The notes under the pieces are model-generated. The model was given only the letters and a program-made list of their open reading frames with translations. It did not search any database and was not told where the DNA came from. A DNA stretch of 64,000 nt from Agrypnia vestita (Eukaryota; Arthropoda; Insecta; Trichoptera; Phryganeidae), in contig JADDOH010004284.1 of the NCBI GenBank assembly GCA_016648135.1, forward strand, positions 62,001 to 126,000. The letters are read 5' to 3'. Positions 11,473 to 22,848 of the stretch are shown one piece after another; position 1 is the first letter of the stretch; each line of letters opens with the position of its first letter. The translations under genes and the position numbers were made by a program.

Positions 11473-12577
11473 TTAGGTCGTTACATATGAAATTGATGTT
11501 TTGCCGTACTGGCAAATTTGATCTCAAATATCTTCTCTTTGGTTAGGAATTCCAAATCCAAATTTGTACAGCTATTTACTCATGTATTTGTGTTTTGAAA
11601 ATTAAAATTCATTTGTTTTTTCCTCAATTGTTTTGTTCTTTGCGTCACTCAGTTTACAAAATGAAAAACTTGAAATATCGCGTTATTTACGAGTACGAGT
11701 TCCACCGTGGCACCAGTGCTGCAGAAACGGCTCGAAGGATTAATGATGTGTATGGCGACGGTGCCGCAAAAGAAAACACAGTGCGTTTTTGGTTCCAACG
11801 TTTTCGTTCTGGAAATTTCGACCTGCAGAACAAGCCCCGTGGACGGCCGGAGACCAAAGTTGATAATGAAGAATTGAAGGCTATTGTGGAAGCGGATCCA
11901 TCGCAAACCACATCCGAGTTATCTGCAGGCTGCGGTGTTAGTGATAAAACTGTTTTAATCCACTTGAAGCAAATTGGTAAGGTGAAAAAGCTTGAAAGGT
12001 GGGTACCTCACGAATTGAGTGAAGCAAATCAACAAACGCGCGTTGACTGCTGCGTTTGGTGGACTAATGCTGGGTTTTAAGCTTTCTTAAATCTGGCCAG
12101 ACGATTACGGCAGATGTCTATTGTCAGCAACTGCAAACCATGATGGAAAAGCTAGCTGCTAAACAACCGAGGCTGGTTAATCGCTCTAGGCCACTGCTGC
12201 TTCATGATAACGCTAGACCACACACTGCACAACAGACGGCTACCAAATTAGAGGAGCTTCAATTGGAATGTCTAAGACATCCACCGTACTCTCCGGACCT
12301 TGCCCCAACAGATTACCATTTTTTTCGAAATTTGGATAACTTCTTGCAAAGGAAAAAATTCAACTCCGATGGGGCAGTCCAAACCGCCTTCAAAGATTTT
12401 ATTGATTCCCGTCCGAATGGTTGTTTTTAGTAAAGGGATCGATGAACTACCTATGAGATGGCAAAAGTGCATAGATAGCAATGGTACATACTTTGATTAA
12501 ATAAATATATTATAATAAAAAAAATCGGCTGTATGTTCCTCCCATACTAAACGCCAATTTCATATGTAAGGACCTAA
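11473..12577 (+). mobile_element. mariner-family transposon, internally deleted
   Basis: Terminal inverted repeats begin TTAGGTCGTTACATATGAAA at the left and end TTTCATATGTAAGGACCTAA at the right, about 23 nt with two mismatches, and are flanked by TA on both sides (11471-11472 and 12578-12579). At 1105 bp it is shorter than the usual mariner length of about 1.3 kb; the missing part falls in the middle of the transposase. It could be mobilised in trans if an autonomous relative exists. Confidence 0.93.
11661..12430 (+). pseudogene. mariner transposase, broken
   Basis: The N-terminal half starts MKNLKYRVIYEYEFHRGTSA at 11661 and covers the paired helix-turn-helix DNA-binding region, including VRFWFQRFRSGNFDL and the GRP-type linker, and the WVPHEL motif that precedes the catalytic core. 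After residue about 130 it jumps from VDCC to WWTNAGF, a deletion of roughly 70-80 codons that removes the first catalytic aspartate, and then reaches a stop. A second frame continues from about 12080 with GQTITADVYCQQLQTM, the second aspartate in LLLHDNARPHTA and the third in YSPDLAPTDYHFF, giving the mariner D(34)D spacing. The protein cannot be catalytic. Confidence 0.9.
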
Positions 12578-12720
12578 TATATTGTTCATTTATTTTAAAT
12601 ACGTTTTATTTATATATAATTTTTTAATTATTTACTGTAAAACGTGTTTTATTTTAGGTATATAAAAATTATTTAAATTTTCTTGTACTGTAAAAGCCCA
12701 CTGATTAGCCGTCGATTAAT

Positions 12721-12745
12721 AGATAATAATAATAATAATAATAAA
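12721..12745. repeat. (AAT)n microsatellite
   Basis: Seven consecutive AAT-type triplets. Confidence 0.9.
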
Positions 12746-12929
12746 AATATATTTTAATGAAATCGTGAAACTCTTTTATTTTACATTCCACGGATAACAA
12801 CGAGCAGTGCGGCAACGCGTACAAACAATTGTGTACAAACACAGTCAGAAGTTTTGCAGGAAACGTTGTTCAGCCAGAAAGAACTCACCCTTATTTACGT
12901 AAATATTTCATTAGCTGTACATTTGCCTT

Positions 12930-13275
12930 CGTGGTTTATGCGGGGAGGGCGGCCGGGCACGCTCGCGAAGAAGCAGATCGAATTGCGGGCAGCTTTCTTC
13001 AACTCCGAACGGCGGAGAAGCTGCGTCAAGTTTAAATGATGAAATTCGCCAGCAGCCGAGTGGGTCCATCGATCTGCGGCGCGGGTCGATCGGTCCCGAG
13101 AACTTTCTCGGCCGCTCGGAAGACCCCGATAATTAATGTCTTGACATACTTGCGCCACCAGCGCTTTCGTCGAGCGCTGGAAGGAAGCGATTCGAGGAAC
13201 AAAGGTGGTGGACAAAGCGTCGTGTCAATTGCAGGCGGGGATTTCGACCGCGGCCGAGAAATCGATACGAACCAA
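12930..13275. other. GC-rich island
   Basis: CpG-rich sequence with overlapping frames on both strands (longest 129 codons plus, 115 minus) that match no known family. Overlap on both strands argues for base composition, not genes. Confidence 0.35.
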
Positions 13276-13635
13276 TCTATATTTTTATTTAATAATAGCT
13301 TCTTGCAAAAATTAGTCTCCCGCGTGGCGAACGGCAATATTTCGCATGTGAAAATATGTTCTACATGTAAAAATAGCATTTTATTTATTTATTTTTGTTT
13401 GTATACGCCCATTATAGGCTTTTAAATAAAAAATAGTATATAAAATTCAAGCATACATGAAACAATATATAAATATAAAGTACATGTGTAAGCAATAAAA
13501 GGTATAGCAGTAAGTATAATAAAATATATGATAGTGTATAATATATGTTGACAAGAATATTAAGCTCTTTATTTATGTGGTTTTGTTACAAAGTTCAAAC
13601 TGGTAAGTATTAAAATATACATGCATCGGTATATA

Positions 13636-13725
13636 CATGGCGTAACAGAGCTAGTCCACAATACTTTACAGGTGGATTCCTGCCACAATTATGAGTTGAA
13701 AATATTCAAGCAACCATGAGTTTTA
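13636..13725. repeat. Fold-back family, left-end fragment
   Basis: GTAACAGAGCTAGTCCACAA, TTTACAGGTGGATTCCTGCC and ATTCAAGCAACCATGA match the left end of the full copy at 28164-28682. The rest is missing. Confidence 0.7.
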
Positions 13726-14264
13726 TTCATGTCTTATTTTGTATTATGTTACACTTCTACTGCCCAGCTAGGGATAACCTGTTTGAAGGCAGTCGACTAT
13801 TTACAGAGAAAAAAGAATTCAAACATATAATTTAGTACATTACTAGAATTTTTTTAAATTATAAAATAGATAATAAATTTAAATTTGATAAAATAATTAA
13901 AAACAAAAATACAGAATTATCGGTAAGAAAGATATACAAAGCAAAAAGACAAATCAAAATAAAGTATAACATGCCTTCTATGGGATTTCTTTTTAATTAC
14001 AAAATATATAATAAAAATTTTAAATAACCGAAAAATATTGAGAAGAAATACACAGCATTACATAGGAATTAATTTTAGGGTTGTCTCAGTTCTTTTTTCT
14101 CAGTTGCTCATAATTTTCCAAATATACTTGTAAATACTCCCGACGAAAAAATACCAATAATTTATAAATTTTGGGATGTTGATTAGCATTATTCTGAATA
14201 ATCAAGTCCAAAATACTACAGCACAGCTTTTGGAAAGAAAAAAAAACTAACCAATAAAAACCAA

Positions 14265-14758
14265 GTTTTTATTATACTCCCTTTCTTTGTAAAATATTAC
14301 AACAATTAAAGACGAATTAAAACATATAGTATAACACGAAACTTACAGTAATTTAATGTATTTCTAAAATGTCAGATGTTTTGAGCTTTGATAAGACACT
14401 TCATGCTTTGAAGATTAAATTCTAAAAACATTTATCAGTCAATTTAGATTTTCGAAATTCGTAGTGAAGTACCTATTATGTATAAAGACGGAGTAATTCA
14501 AATTTAGAAAATATTCCGCGACGTTATCGGGCCGCCGTTGCTAGTAATCAAACTATTAAAAATTCGAAAAATACAAAATTATACGATAATTATTATTATT
14601 TTTTAACGAAAATTTGATAGATCTTCTTAATCTTCGCCACGAGTCTGCTTGCAAAGTTTCAGCTCGATTGGATCACGGGAAAAGGGTCAAAAATCGATCC
14701 AAACTTTTTTCGACGGCAAGCAAACAGACGCCACGAGTTAATATATAGGGAGTAAAAA
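14265..14758 (+). repeat. TACTCCC MITE family, full copy 1
   Basis: Starts TTTTTATTATACTCCCTTT and ends ATAGGGAGTAAAAA, short imperfect inverted termini. It shares about 490 bp with the copies at 17805-18314 (inverted) and 40167-40700. No coding capacity. Confidence 0.8.
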
Positions 14759-14879
14759 ACTTTGCACTTTTTCAATATCGTGATACTATCCTGAAACTTC
14801 TTCATTAGCTTCAATCTCGTGCAGTCAAATTACATTAAATTAACTTACAAGCCCCGAGTCAGAGTTGTAACAAAGGTCT

Positions 14880-15470
14880 TCAAGTAGAGCCCACTTCAAT
14901 TTGCCGGTTCCTACGTGAAAGGGACAGACTAAAAGAGCTCTTTGGTATAATGTACTTTTTCTCTCCAAAATGGAAATGGGAAAATGTTCCGCAATCATAT
15001 CGCGAATTTAAAATGAAGTTAGGACAGAATTTCCCGAGGGAGCGAAAAAAAATTGCTGTCCGGCGCCATTGACGGAATATTATACGCTCGTCGGGTAGTG
15101 TAGCGCCAAGGTAACGCGAACCGAAACGTTTAAATTTGATTGGCCAGCGTCTCGCGTCAATGCTTTCAAAAGCGGCGAAAGAAAATACAAATTTGCGAAA
15201 CAAAATTAAACTCGAGAAAGCTGGTCGGCGCTACTTGTATACGCGTTTTCCTGTGAATATTTCCGAATAGAATTGAAGACTGGGCGGGTAAATCCAAGAT
15301 AATGGTCCCATTGCATGTACAAAGAAAATGAGTATTTCACTATATTATTGAATGTGCTTATAACAAAATGAAAGATAATTTACGTTTATATAGTAAGTAT
15401 TAAATTATATATTACACTTTAAAGTTTCGAAAAATGCACTGCATATTTTGACATTTCATAGGCAATATAT
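14880..15470. other. Unannotated stretch
   Basis: A 107-codon minus-strand frame at 14880-15203 has no recognisable domain. Nothing else seen. Confidence 0.3.
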
Positions 15471-15472
15471 GA

Positions 15473-15530
15473 GGTTAGGTTAGGTTATTAGGATTGGTTT
15501 GGTTAGGTTATTAGGTTTGGTTTGTTTAAT
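15473..15530 (+). repeat. Degenerate TTAGG-like tract
   Basis: GGTTAGGTTAGGTTATTAGG followed by related steps (GGTTTGGTTAGGTTATTAGG). TTAGG is the ancestral insect telomere repeat; this short interstitial tract may be a repair scar or simple sequence. Confidence 0.45.
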
Positions 15531-15639
15531 TTAGATTACGATTATCTTAGTTAGATTAAATTAACAGGACATTAAATTATATAGTGAAATACTTATTTTC
15601 ATTGTATGAACAACGGGACCATATTCTTGGATTATTACG

Positions 15640-16165
15640 ACCGGGCGATACACTCCTCGGAAAATAATTTAATTCATCACACGAACGCTGCGCGGGTGGT
15701 GCCGAGGGGGGGGGGACCAGCGGAGACAAATGGAAATTTCATTTTCAATTCAGAGATTTAATGTCCATGTAAATTTATCTGAACATTTCGGCTGGCGCTG
15801 GTAAAACAATTGTCAAAACGGGACGTCAAAAACCCACGTCACGCGGCATTTTCGGACTGGTCCCGGGCACCGGCCGTTCCCCTTCCACCAGCGGGGCGGT
15901 GTCCGCCCTCTCTGGTTTATATAATCGTACCAGTCCTCTTAGACATATGAAAAGATCAAAGCGATACCTTTATCATAAATGCTTCAAAAGTGATGTTGCG
16001 CACACTGCCACTATCAAAAAACAATAACAAAGAAATCGTACGAAGTAGCGAGATGTACAGATTGTTTTAAAATACATAATATGACAATATATAATATGTA
16101 AGAATATTTCTTTCTACACGCTGAATAATCAGATGTATGTATGCTGGCTGTAGTGTGGTAGTAGA
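15640..16165. other. Mixed stretch with GC-rich patch
   Basis: A G-run of eleven (15708-15718) and GC-rich sequence up to 15920; no gene recognised. Confidence 0.35.
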
Positions 16166-16484
16166 ATAAAGAAAGGAGTGCTGAGATGGTTTGGTCATGT
16201 GGAACGTATGAACGAGGAAAGGATGGTTAAGAAAATATATGACGCAAGTGTTGAAGGCAACAGGAATAGAGGGCGTCCGCGAAAGACTTGGCATGACCAG
16301 ATACAACAAGTCTTTGAGGATGGCCCCGTTAAAAGCAGCAACAACCGTAGAACTTGTATGAGAAGATGTATGAATGTGGCCGAAGCAAAAGTGGTGTGCC
16401 AGGATAGAAGAGTGAGGCGTTCAATCCTCTCTGCCTACCCCTGCGGGGAAACAGCGTGATGGTTAGTTAGTTAGTTATGTATTT
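16166..16484 (+). mobile_element. LINE 3' end, (GTTA)n-tailed family, copy 2
   Basis: A clean 93-codon frame at 16178-16459 reads LRWFGHVERMNEERMVKKIY, then NRNRGRPRKTWHDQIQQVFE and AYPCGETA, the C-terminal tail of a non-LTR reverse transcriptase. The stop is followed at once by GATGGTTAGTTAGTTAGTTA, a short (GTTA)n tail. The best preserved member of the family here. Confidence 0.85.
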
Positions 16485-16489
16485 TAAAA

Positions 16490-17360
16490 TAATCGGTGAA
16501 TCTCGCCGCTTCATTATTGATTATTGTATTATTATATCACTATATTGATTATTGCCATATGTCATCGCTTGCTATATGTCATACTTTTTACCGAAAATTT
16601 GAATTTTTCGCTTTATATCTTATTGTATTAATGAAACTGTATTAATATTTTTGTGGAAAAGGAACTACTTCAGTGTAAACACATGTGACATTTCAAAATA
16701 TGATGATAGAATAGCGTGGACGTAGGAATGACAGGCGAAGATTGCGAAATATAACAAAAGACCAATGTCAAGTTAGAAAAGCATTCAACACTAGGAGCAA
16801 GATGGAACAAATTTAAAGCAAATAATTTAAAGAAAAGCAGAAAGAATAAATACTTGATGTAAGGGAATGAGAAGCAAATGTGCCACTTTGGATATAACAA
16901 GAAAACGGGACGACGTATTTGGATATGATTATCTGTCAATTTGATAATTAATCGCAAGAAGCATTTTATCAAAATAATAATATTTTTTAATTCTTTAAAA
17001 CTTTAAATTAGTCGTTCGCTGGGTCTAGCAGTGAGCAATCGGCTATAGAGATACCTTAACTGCTAGTATTAATTTATTGATTAACTCTACGCTTACAAAG
17101 GATTTTCGCCTTTAAAACCGATTAATTCTTGCAGGATAGACACAAGACAGGCGGTTGTAATAACGAAAAATTTAATTTAAGGTGTATTACGAAGTATATT
17201 TTGTGACTGATCAAACTTTATGACTTCTGTGCCATCATGTACTAAAGATTTAATTTTCATTACCTTACTGAGCCTGTAAAATGTGAACCACGCTTATGTT
17301 CTATACTATAATATTATTTTATTCCGCTTATGTTGTTGCCTGTATCTTTGGTATCAATAG
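16490..17360. other. Unannotated AT-rich stretch
   Basis: No gene or repeat recognised; a 100-codon minus-strand frame at 16670-16972 is low-complexity hydrophobic and looks like chance. Confidence 0.35.
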
Positions 17361-17362
17361 TG

Positions 17363-17640
17363 TAAATGTTGTTTATATTTTCATGTTTGTGCCGACAACC
17401 TTCCTACAATATTCCTAATATGACAGATATGTTTGCATTAAACACTAATGTGGACCTTCGAGGACATCACCTGAAGTTGAACAAGTCTCGGTTCTCGTGT
17501 AACCCGAGAAATCATGCATTAAGCAGTAGAGTGGTCAATATGTGGAACAGTTTGCCTGAGGGCGTTGTGTCTGCAGCCAGTGTCAACTAATTTAAGAGTA
17601 CGCTGGATGTTCAAATGAGAGACAGTGATATGAATCAGAA
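17363..17640 (+). mobile_element. LINE fragment, RGHHLKL family
   Basis: The frame contains DLRGHHLKLNKSRFSC and SRVVNMWNSLPEGVVSA followed, after one stop, by FKSTLD. RGHxLKL and NMWNSLPxxVV are conserved closing motifs of CR1/jockey-type reverse-transcriptase ORFs. Truncated at the 5' side. Confidence 0.8.
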
Positions 17641-17804
17641 AGCTGCCTGCCCATTATCAATAATAATTTTAAAAAAACTGTACTTTGTTATTAATTTCTT
17701 TGTATCTGTGTGTTGTTAAAAACGCCCTTTCGCTAAAAAATATTGGCTTCGAAAAAATATTTACAGGGAAGATTTGATAAGTGAAACAGTTACGGGGTTT
17801 TGTG

Positions 17805-18314
17805 TTTTTTTACTGCCTTTATATTAACTCGTGGCGTCTGCTTGCTTGCCGTCAACAAAAACTTTGGATCGATTTTTGACCCTTTTCCCGTGATCTAATC
17901 GAGCTGAAACTTGGCAAGTAGACTCGTGGCGACGATCAAGAAGATTTATCAAATTTTCGTTAAAAAAATTAATAAATTAAATTAACAATTTCGAATTTTT
18001 AGAAATTTTATTGGTTTTTTCAAATTGGAATCATTACAAAAGTTTGATTACTAGCAACGACGGCCCGATAACGTCGCGGAATATTTTTTAAATTTGAATT
18101 ACTCCGTCGGTATGCATAATATGCATAAAATCTAAATTGACTGACAAATGTTTTTAGAATTTAATCTTCAAAGCATGAAGTGTCTTATTAAAGCTCAAAA
18201 CATCTGACATTTTAGAAATATATTAAATTACTGTAAGTTTAGTGTTATGTTATATGTTTTAATTCGTCTTTAATTGTTGTTATATTTTACAAAGAAAGGG
18301 AGTATAATAAAAAC
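17805..18314 (-). repeat. TACTCCC MITE family, full copy 2
   Basis: Inverted relative to 14265-14758: begins TTTTTTTACTGCCTTTATAT and ends AAAGGGAGTATAATAAAAAC. High identity across the interior, including ATCGATTTTTGACCCTTTTC. Confidence 0.8.
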
Positions 18315-18409
18315 TTGTTTTTAATAAATGAAAAAGGAAATACTGTTGTACTCTTGGATACTGAAGATTGTTCCGTAAAACATTTAATTCAAACGACATA
18401 AATAAGGGC

Positions 18410-18830
18410 GATACGTCAATCGGTTCTCCCCAGCCGGCGAAACATCTCGAGCGTGAAATACCCTCGACCCGCGCTCGGTCGGACGAGCTCGCATCCAGTT
18501 CCCCCGGGGACAGCTGTTACGCCGCTGCGAACGGTGCGTAGATCGTGACGCGGAACAACCCCCTAAGCGCCGAACGGCAATTGCTCGCGAGGAGTCTGGC
18601 GTGTCATTGTTCGGCGGTTGAAGGGTTGAAGGGGAAGCAAATTGCGCGACTTCCCACGGGTCGGAAGTGGCGTTCTCCGCGGCGCAAACTTCTGCAGCGG
18701 AAACCCGGCTTCGCGCCTCGACATCCAGACGACGAACAACAGTGCTTGCCGCCCTTTCCCCGGCAGGTCGATTGTGCCGAATATGGCGTTCGATTAATTA
18801 AAATATCATTGAAAAAAGCTCCGTGACAAG
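18410..18830. other. GC-rich island
   Basis: High GC and CpG with a 93-codon plus-strand frame of arginine-rich composition and no recognised domain. Candidate promoter-type island or old exon; not called a gene. Confidence 0.35.
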
Positions 18831-19257
18831 TAGTATCCCGACGAGATGGTAACTTCGCTAACTAACGCGAAAGCAAAAACAAAATTGAGCCGGATTTGCA
18901 TAAAACAAATTCAAATTGGAAAATTTTCATCAGTTCGAAAATTTACTTTACGACTGAATTGTAAATAGGAAATTAAATTTAAAAAATTATGAAAATTAAT
19001 TAAATACCTAACTGGGAAAACTGGGTCAAGAGCCGAGCGGCATATTTTTACAATATAATGAATAAATAATTTTAGTATATAATTTTAAAACATTTTATCG
19101 TGAATTATTGATGTTTTCTGTTAACGTTAAGTTACTTTGATTACTTGTGACTCAAATGGTAGTAAAATGTGATAAAGAACGACCTGATGATGACCTACTG
19201 CACCGCCATTATTAAATAGATTCGATGATTGATGATGATAAATCCAATATCTTTTTT

Positions 19258-19640
19258 TGGGCCGCAATCCTAAGATTGGTCTGCAACAAGCACTCGTTTT
19301 CTCCACTCCTCTCTGTCACCTGCCAGCCTCTTCATTTCTTGGTAGGTGCTACAGCGCACATCTCCGATAATCTGGTCTACGTAGCTTAATCTCGGGCAGC
19401 CTCTACGATTGTTGCCTTCAACATTTCCCTCGACGATGGCCTCTTTTCGCCCACCCTGCTCACAACACCTCGTCGTTTCGGATATATTCTGACCAATGGA
19501 TCCTCGCCATGCGCCTGTAGCACCACATCTCAAAGGCCGCTAGCCTCCCGGGCATGCTCTGGCCGATGGTCCATGTTTCGCTGCCATACATCAGCACACT
19601 CCAGACAAGATTTTTAATCAATTTTTTCCTAACCTTTAAA
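19258..19640 (-). mobile_element. LINE fragment, YGSETWT/FEMWCYRRM family
   Basis: On the minus strand the order is LVWSVLMYGSETWTIG, LAAFEMWCYRRMARIHW, GNNRRGCPRLSYVDQI and YQEMKRLAGDREEWRK. These are textbook C-terminal motifs of an RTE/CR1-like non-LTR reverse transcriptase. One frameshift separates the first and second halves. Truncated on both sides. Confidence 0.88.
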
Positions 19641-19674
19641 TCAAATCCATTTATGATAAAGTAAAGAATGAAGA

Positions 19675-19806
19675 TGTTATGAAAAATGTAAAGCTGATCT
19701 TAGTATGCTTAAAAGAATTTAAAAAGGGTCGCAGATGGGTTGGAAAAATGTAAAGCTGATCTTAGTATACTTAAAAGAATTTAAAAAGGGTCGCAGATGG
19801 GTTGGG
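19675..19806 (+). repeat. 64-bp tandem duplication
   Basis: The unit containing AATGTAAAGCTGATCTTAGT and AAAAGGGTCGCAGATGGGTT occurs twice in direct succession with one or two differences. It abuts the LINE fragment at 19810. Confidence 0.9.
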
Positions 19807-19809
19807 CAT

Positions 19810-20012
19810 GATGATCGAATGAATGAATGAGGAAAGAACGGCAATGAAAATTATTGGACGCAAGTTTTGACGGCGCCAGAAAGAGAGGGCGACTACGGAA
19901 GACGTGGCATGACCAGATACTGAAGGATAGTCCTATTAGGAGTCTCAACAATAGTCGAGCTAGTACGCGAAGATGTATGAACGTGGATGAGGCGAGAGTT
20001 GTTCTGTATCCC
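19810..20012 (+). mobile_element. LINE 3' fragment, (GTTA)n-tailed family, copy 3
   Basis: KRGRLRKTWHDQILKDS, SLNNSRASTRRCMNVDEARV parallels the tail of the copy at 16166-16484. The end of the element and its GTTA tail are not preserved. Confidence 0.75.
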
Positions 20013-21480
20013 TCTGCCTATCATTCGTGGATAAACAGGATGGGTTTAATTTAGCACCTGTTACAATCGTGGTAACGAGACGACAAAGTTGCCGGTTTAG
20101 CATAATCGACGGGCAGGTGACGACGGCTAGGTAAAGTCGCGCGCGCGCACACAACCGCAGAAACCTGCCCCAATTGTGACCTGACCTGTGTGTAACCTGT
20201 AACCAGAGATCATCTAGTTGAGTGCCCGGATCGCCGTGTTATTGGATTGTAAGAGGTGAATTTACTGGAGCGTATAACAATTTGACTCGCTAAAACAATT
20301 TGATTCGTTAAATCTGGGAAGTTTACAATTCCAATACTCAGATAATGATATTATACTTCATGCATCGAAAGTAAATAAACGAAGCGTTAACTATTTATTT
20401 ACTTAATAATTTCTAAAAGTACAGCGTACACAGATTCGAAAGTAAATAAACTAAGCGTTAAATATTTACGTTAATAATATCTAAAAATACAGCATATATT
20501 TTATTTAAGTACATTCGCTACGGGTATTATTTCTTATATTTAAGCTAATCATCATTCGGAGGAGAACATGCGATGTTTTATATTTATACTTCTATCAAGA
20601 ATTTCATAAAAAATAAGCTATTTTATATCAAAACGTGATCTATTTCATCTCTGCTGTGTGGGACAAGGCAAGGCAGAAAAATGCAGAATAATCGATAATT
20701 TTAGATCTGGTCCACAGACAGAAAAATCACACTAAAGCAACAAACAGGCAGGTAACTAATAATTATAACTCGAAACACACTGGGTCATATAATATTTTTT
20801 TTAAATAACCTATTATGCATTCCTAGCCATAAAAATATAAAAGGAAAAAATCAAATAGAATCCTCCCGCAGAGTTTTCCAATTCCAACACGTGAGCTGAT
20901 TAAAGGTTTCTTTCGAAATTCTCTCCTTACAGCTCCGCGGTGAAATAGGGGAAACCTTAAAAAGTTATAATAAATTCATTAGTTTTCTTATTCCTTCAAG
21001 TGGTAGTGGCTCTCAAGCGGCTCTCGCACACACGCGAAGGTGTAACAGAGTAACGAGCGGAGTCACGTAAAAGAGCGAGTTACAAAAATTGCACGCATGT
21101 TGTTTCATCGTTTTTTTACGATTTTTCTTTACGTCTTTCGAATAAGATAAGTGTTGAAGTTTTTTTTTAAATTTAATCCCCAGAAAGTATCATCCTTTGT
21201 GTCGTCTTAATAAAATAAAATAAGCCTTAAATTGGAAATCTAATCTTGGATTTCCAATCAAATATACGAATTAGGTACATAAGTGATGTTTTAAATGTCA
21301 AGTTTTAAATTACAAGGCCATCTCTAATGTGAGAAATTGGAAAATGGGTAATTATTTTACTAATTTTGCGCTAATCGCGGAAAATTTTTCTTAAACAAAT
21401 TTTATCTGATTCTGATTAACTATGCTTGCTTATAGACTGGTAACTAAAAGTCCATTCCAGCACTAACCACAAGAATCGGG
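20013..21480. other. Unannotated stretch with a small tandem duplication
   Basis: At 20365-20500 a unit of about 80 bp (CGAAAGTAAATAAACGAAGC, GCGTTAA, CTAAAAGTACAGC) is repeated once with divergence. An E-box-like GC patch lies at 20040-20160. No gene seen. Confidence 0.4.
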
Positions 21481-21499
21481 TTTTTAGTTTTTGTATTTT

Positions 21500-21536
21500 A
21501 CCCTGAAGAAGAAACGGTGGCTCTGAAACTGGTTGA
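21500..21536 (+). other. Weak hammerhead-like motif
   Basis: CTGAAGA (21503-21509) matches the CUGANGA core, and GAAACTGGTT (21525-21534) matches GAAAC followed by a GUU site. The segment between them pairs poorly, so stem II is not preserved. Suggestive only. Confidence 0.3.
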
Positions 21537-21728
21537 TGCTAACAAAATTATAGTGAATTTGTGTTTAATTTATTTTGAAATCTAAATATAATTTTATTTA
21601 TATTTTGCTAGAATATTAACTTTAGATAATTAGATTGTGACGCGCAATCAGTCCGCGGCTCATGTTGCGCGGTCACGCAAGGGTCGTTATTAATTATTAT
21701 TATTTCCCGTGATCTTTCACGGGTGTAT

Positions 21729-21768
21729 CCTGTAATTTTTATCATACTAGTATGATGAAAATTACAGG
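21729..21768. repeat. 40-bp palindrome
   Basis: CCTGTAATTTTTATCATACT is followed directly by its near-exact inverse, ending AATTACAGG; one mismatch. It is preceded by a second small stem, CCCGTG...CACGGG (21708-21724). Confidence 0.9.
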
Positions 21769-21899
21769 ATCTTTCATGTTAACAAAATATATGTAAATTC
21801 GAGCATATAATCGACAGTAACAAATATAATATTTATGTGTGATAGAAGAAACGCGACATATGTAAAAGATAAAATAAACAGTTGTAAAAAAAATGTACA

Positions 21900-22320
21900 C
21901 CGCAATTGCATTTTTTCGCGCATAACCTTATTGATAGGGCACACAGTGCTAACCGCAGAGTACTGAATGTCTTCTTTGTGCTGGGTAGACAGACGGCAAG
22001 GAACAAAGGACCGCACAGCGGGCTGTCGACGTTACGTCACCGCACAGTCCGCTCGGTGCACCCGCACAATGCGCGCCGGACATCTGCCCCGCGTTGCGGG
22101 CGCCAACAGATGCGCTAATGACGAGTGACTGACAACATTCAGCAATGGCGTCCGCCGCTGTGCGGTTTACATCCGTCCGAACGTGCACTCCTCGCTAGCC
22201 GTACAGCCAAGTTCGCACTGTACCGTAGACACCCACGTGAAAACGCAGGAAACCATCGCGCGTCACGCGTTTCGACATCGTTGACTTATAATTTCAAAGA
22301 ATCCCTATGGATTTAAAACT
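21900..22320. other. GC-rich island
   Basis: CpG-rich core at 22010-22200; overlapping frames of 60-79 codons on both strands without recognisable domains. Confidence 0.35.
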
Positions 22321-22440
22321 AGAACGTCTTACTAATTGCAATACGACAGTTAAAACGTTTACCTTTTTTAATGTGTTTCTAATTTTTCAACGACACAAGA
22401 ATTTTAACCGAAGAATTTAATTTTCCTAGCTGTCTTTATG

Positions 22441-22848
22441 TTAATTAAGGATAAATTATAGAAGTAGAAGAGACAAAGCTAATTCATATATGAGAAAATT
22501 GGATGGAAGTCTCTTATACGATGGCTCAGGGCTTACAAACTGTACGAGCTGGCTTAAGTGATCACTCTACACAATGCAATTCAACATAAGAACATCCACA
22601 CATTATCAAATTTTGAAAGTTCTATATATATGTTCGAATCAACAAGCGTTCATATATTATTATGGTCTCTGCTAGAGACATCTGTTAATTTTTTTCTCAT
22701 TAACAAGTTAGTATACACTGCTTTCGTAACTAGTAATAATACCTTACATTTTATTTTTTAAATTGAATTTTTTTTCTAGCAATATTCCTTATAATATAAA
22801 TTAGCTTCGTCTCTATGAGACATCTACGATTTACCCATCCTTAATTAA
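22441..22848. mobile_element. 408-bp MITE with TTAATTAAGGAT termini
   Basis: The left end TTAATTAAGGATAAAT and right end ATCCTTAATTAA are inverted repeats extending about 45 nt with indels (GAGACAAAGCTAAT opposite ATTAGCTTCGTCTC). No transposase. A fragment of its left half recurs inverted at 56736-56840. Confidence 0.75.
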
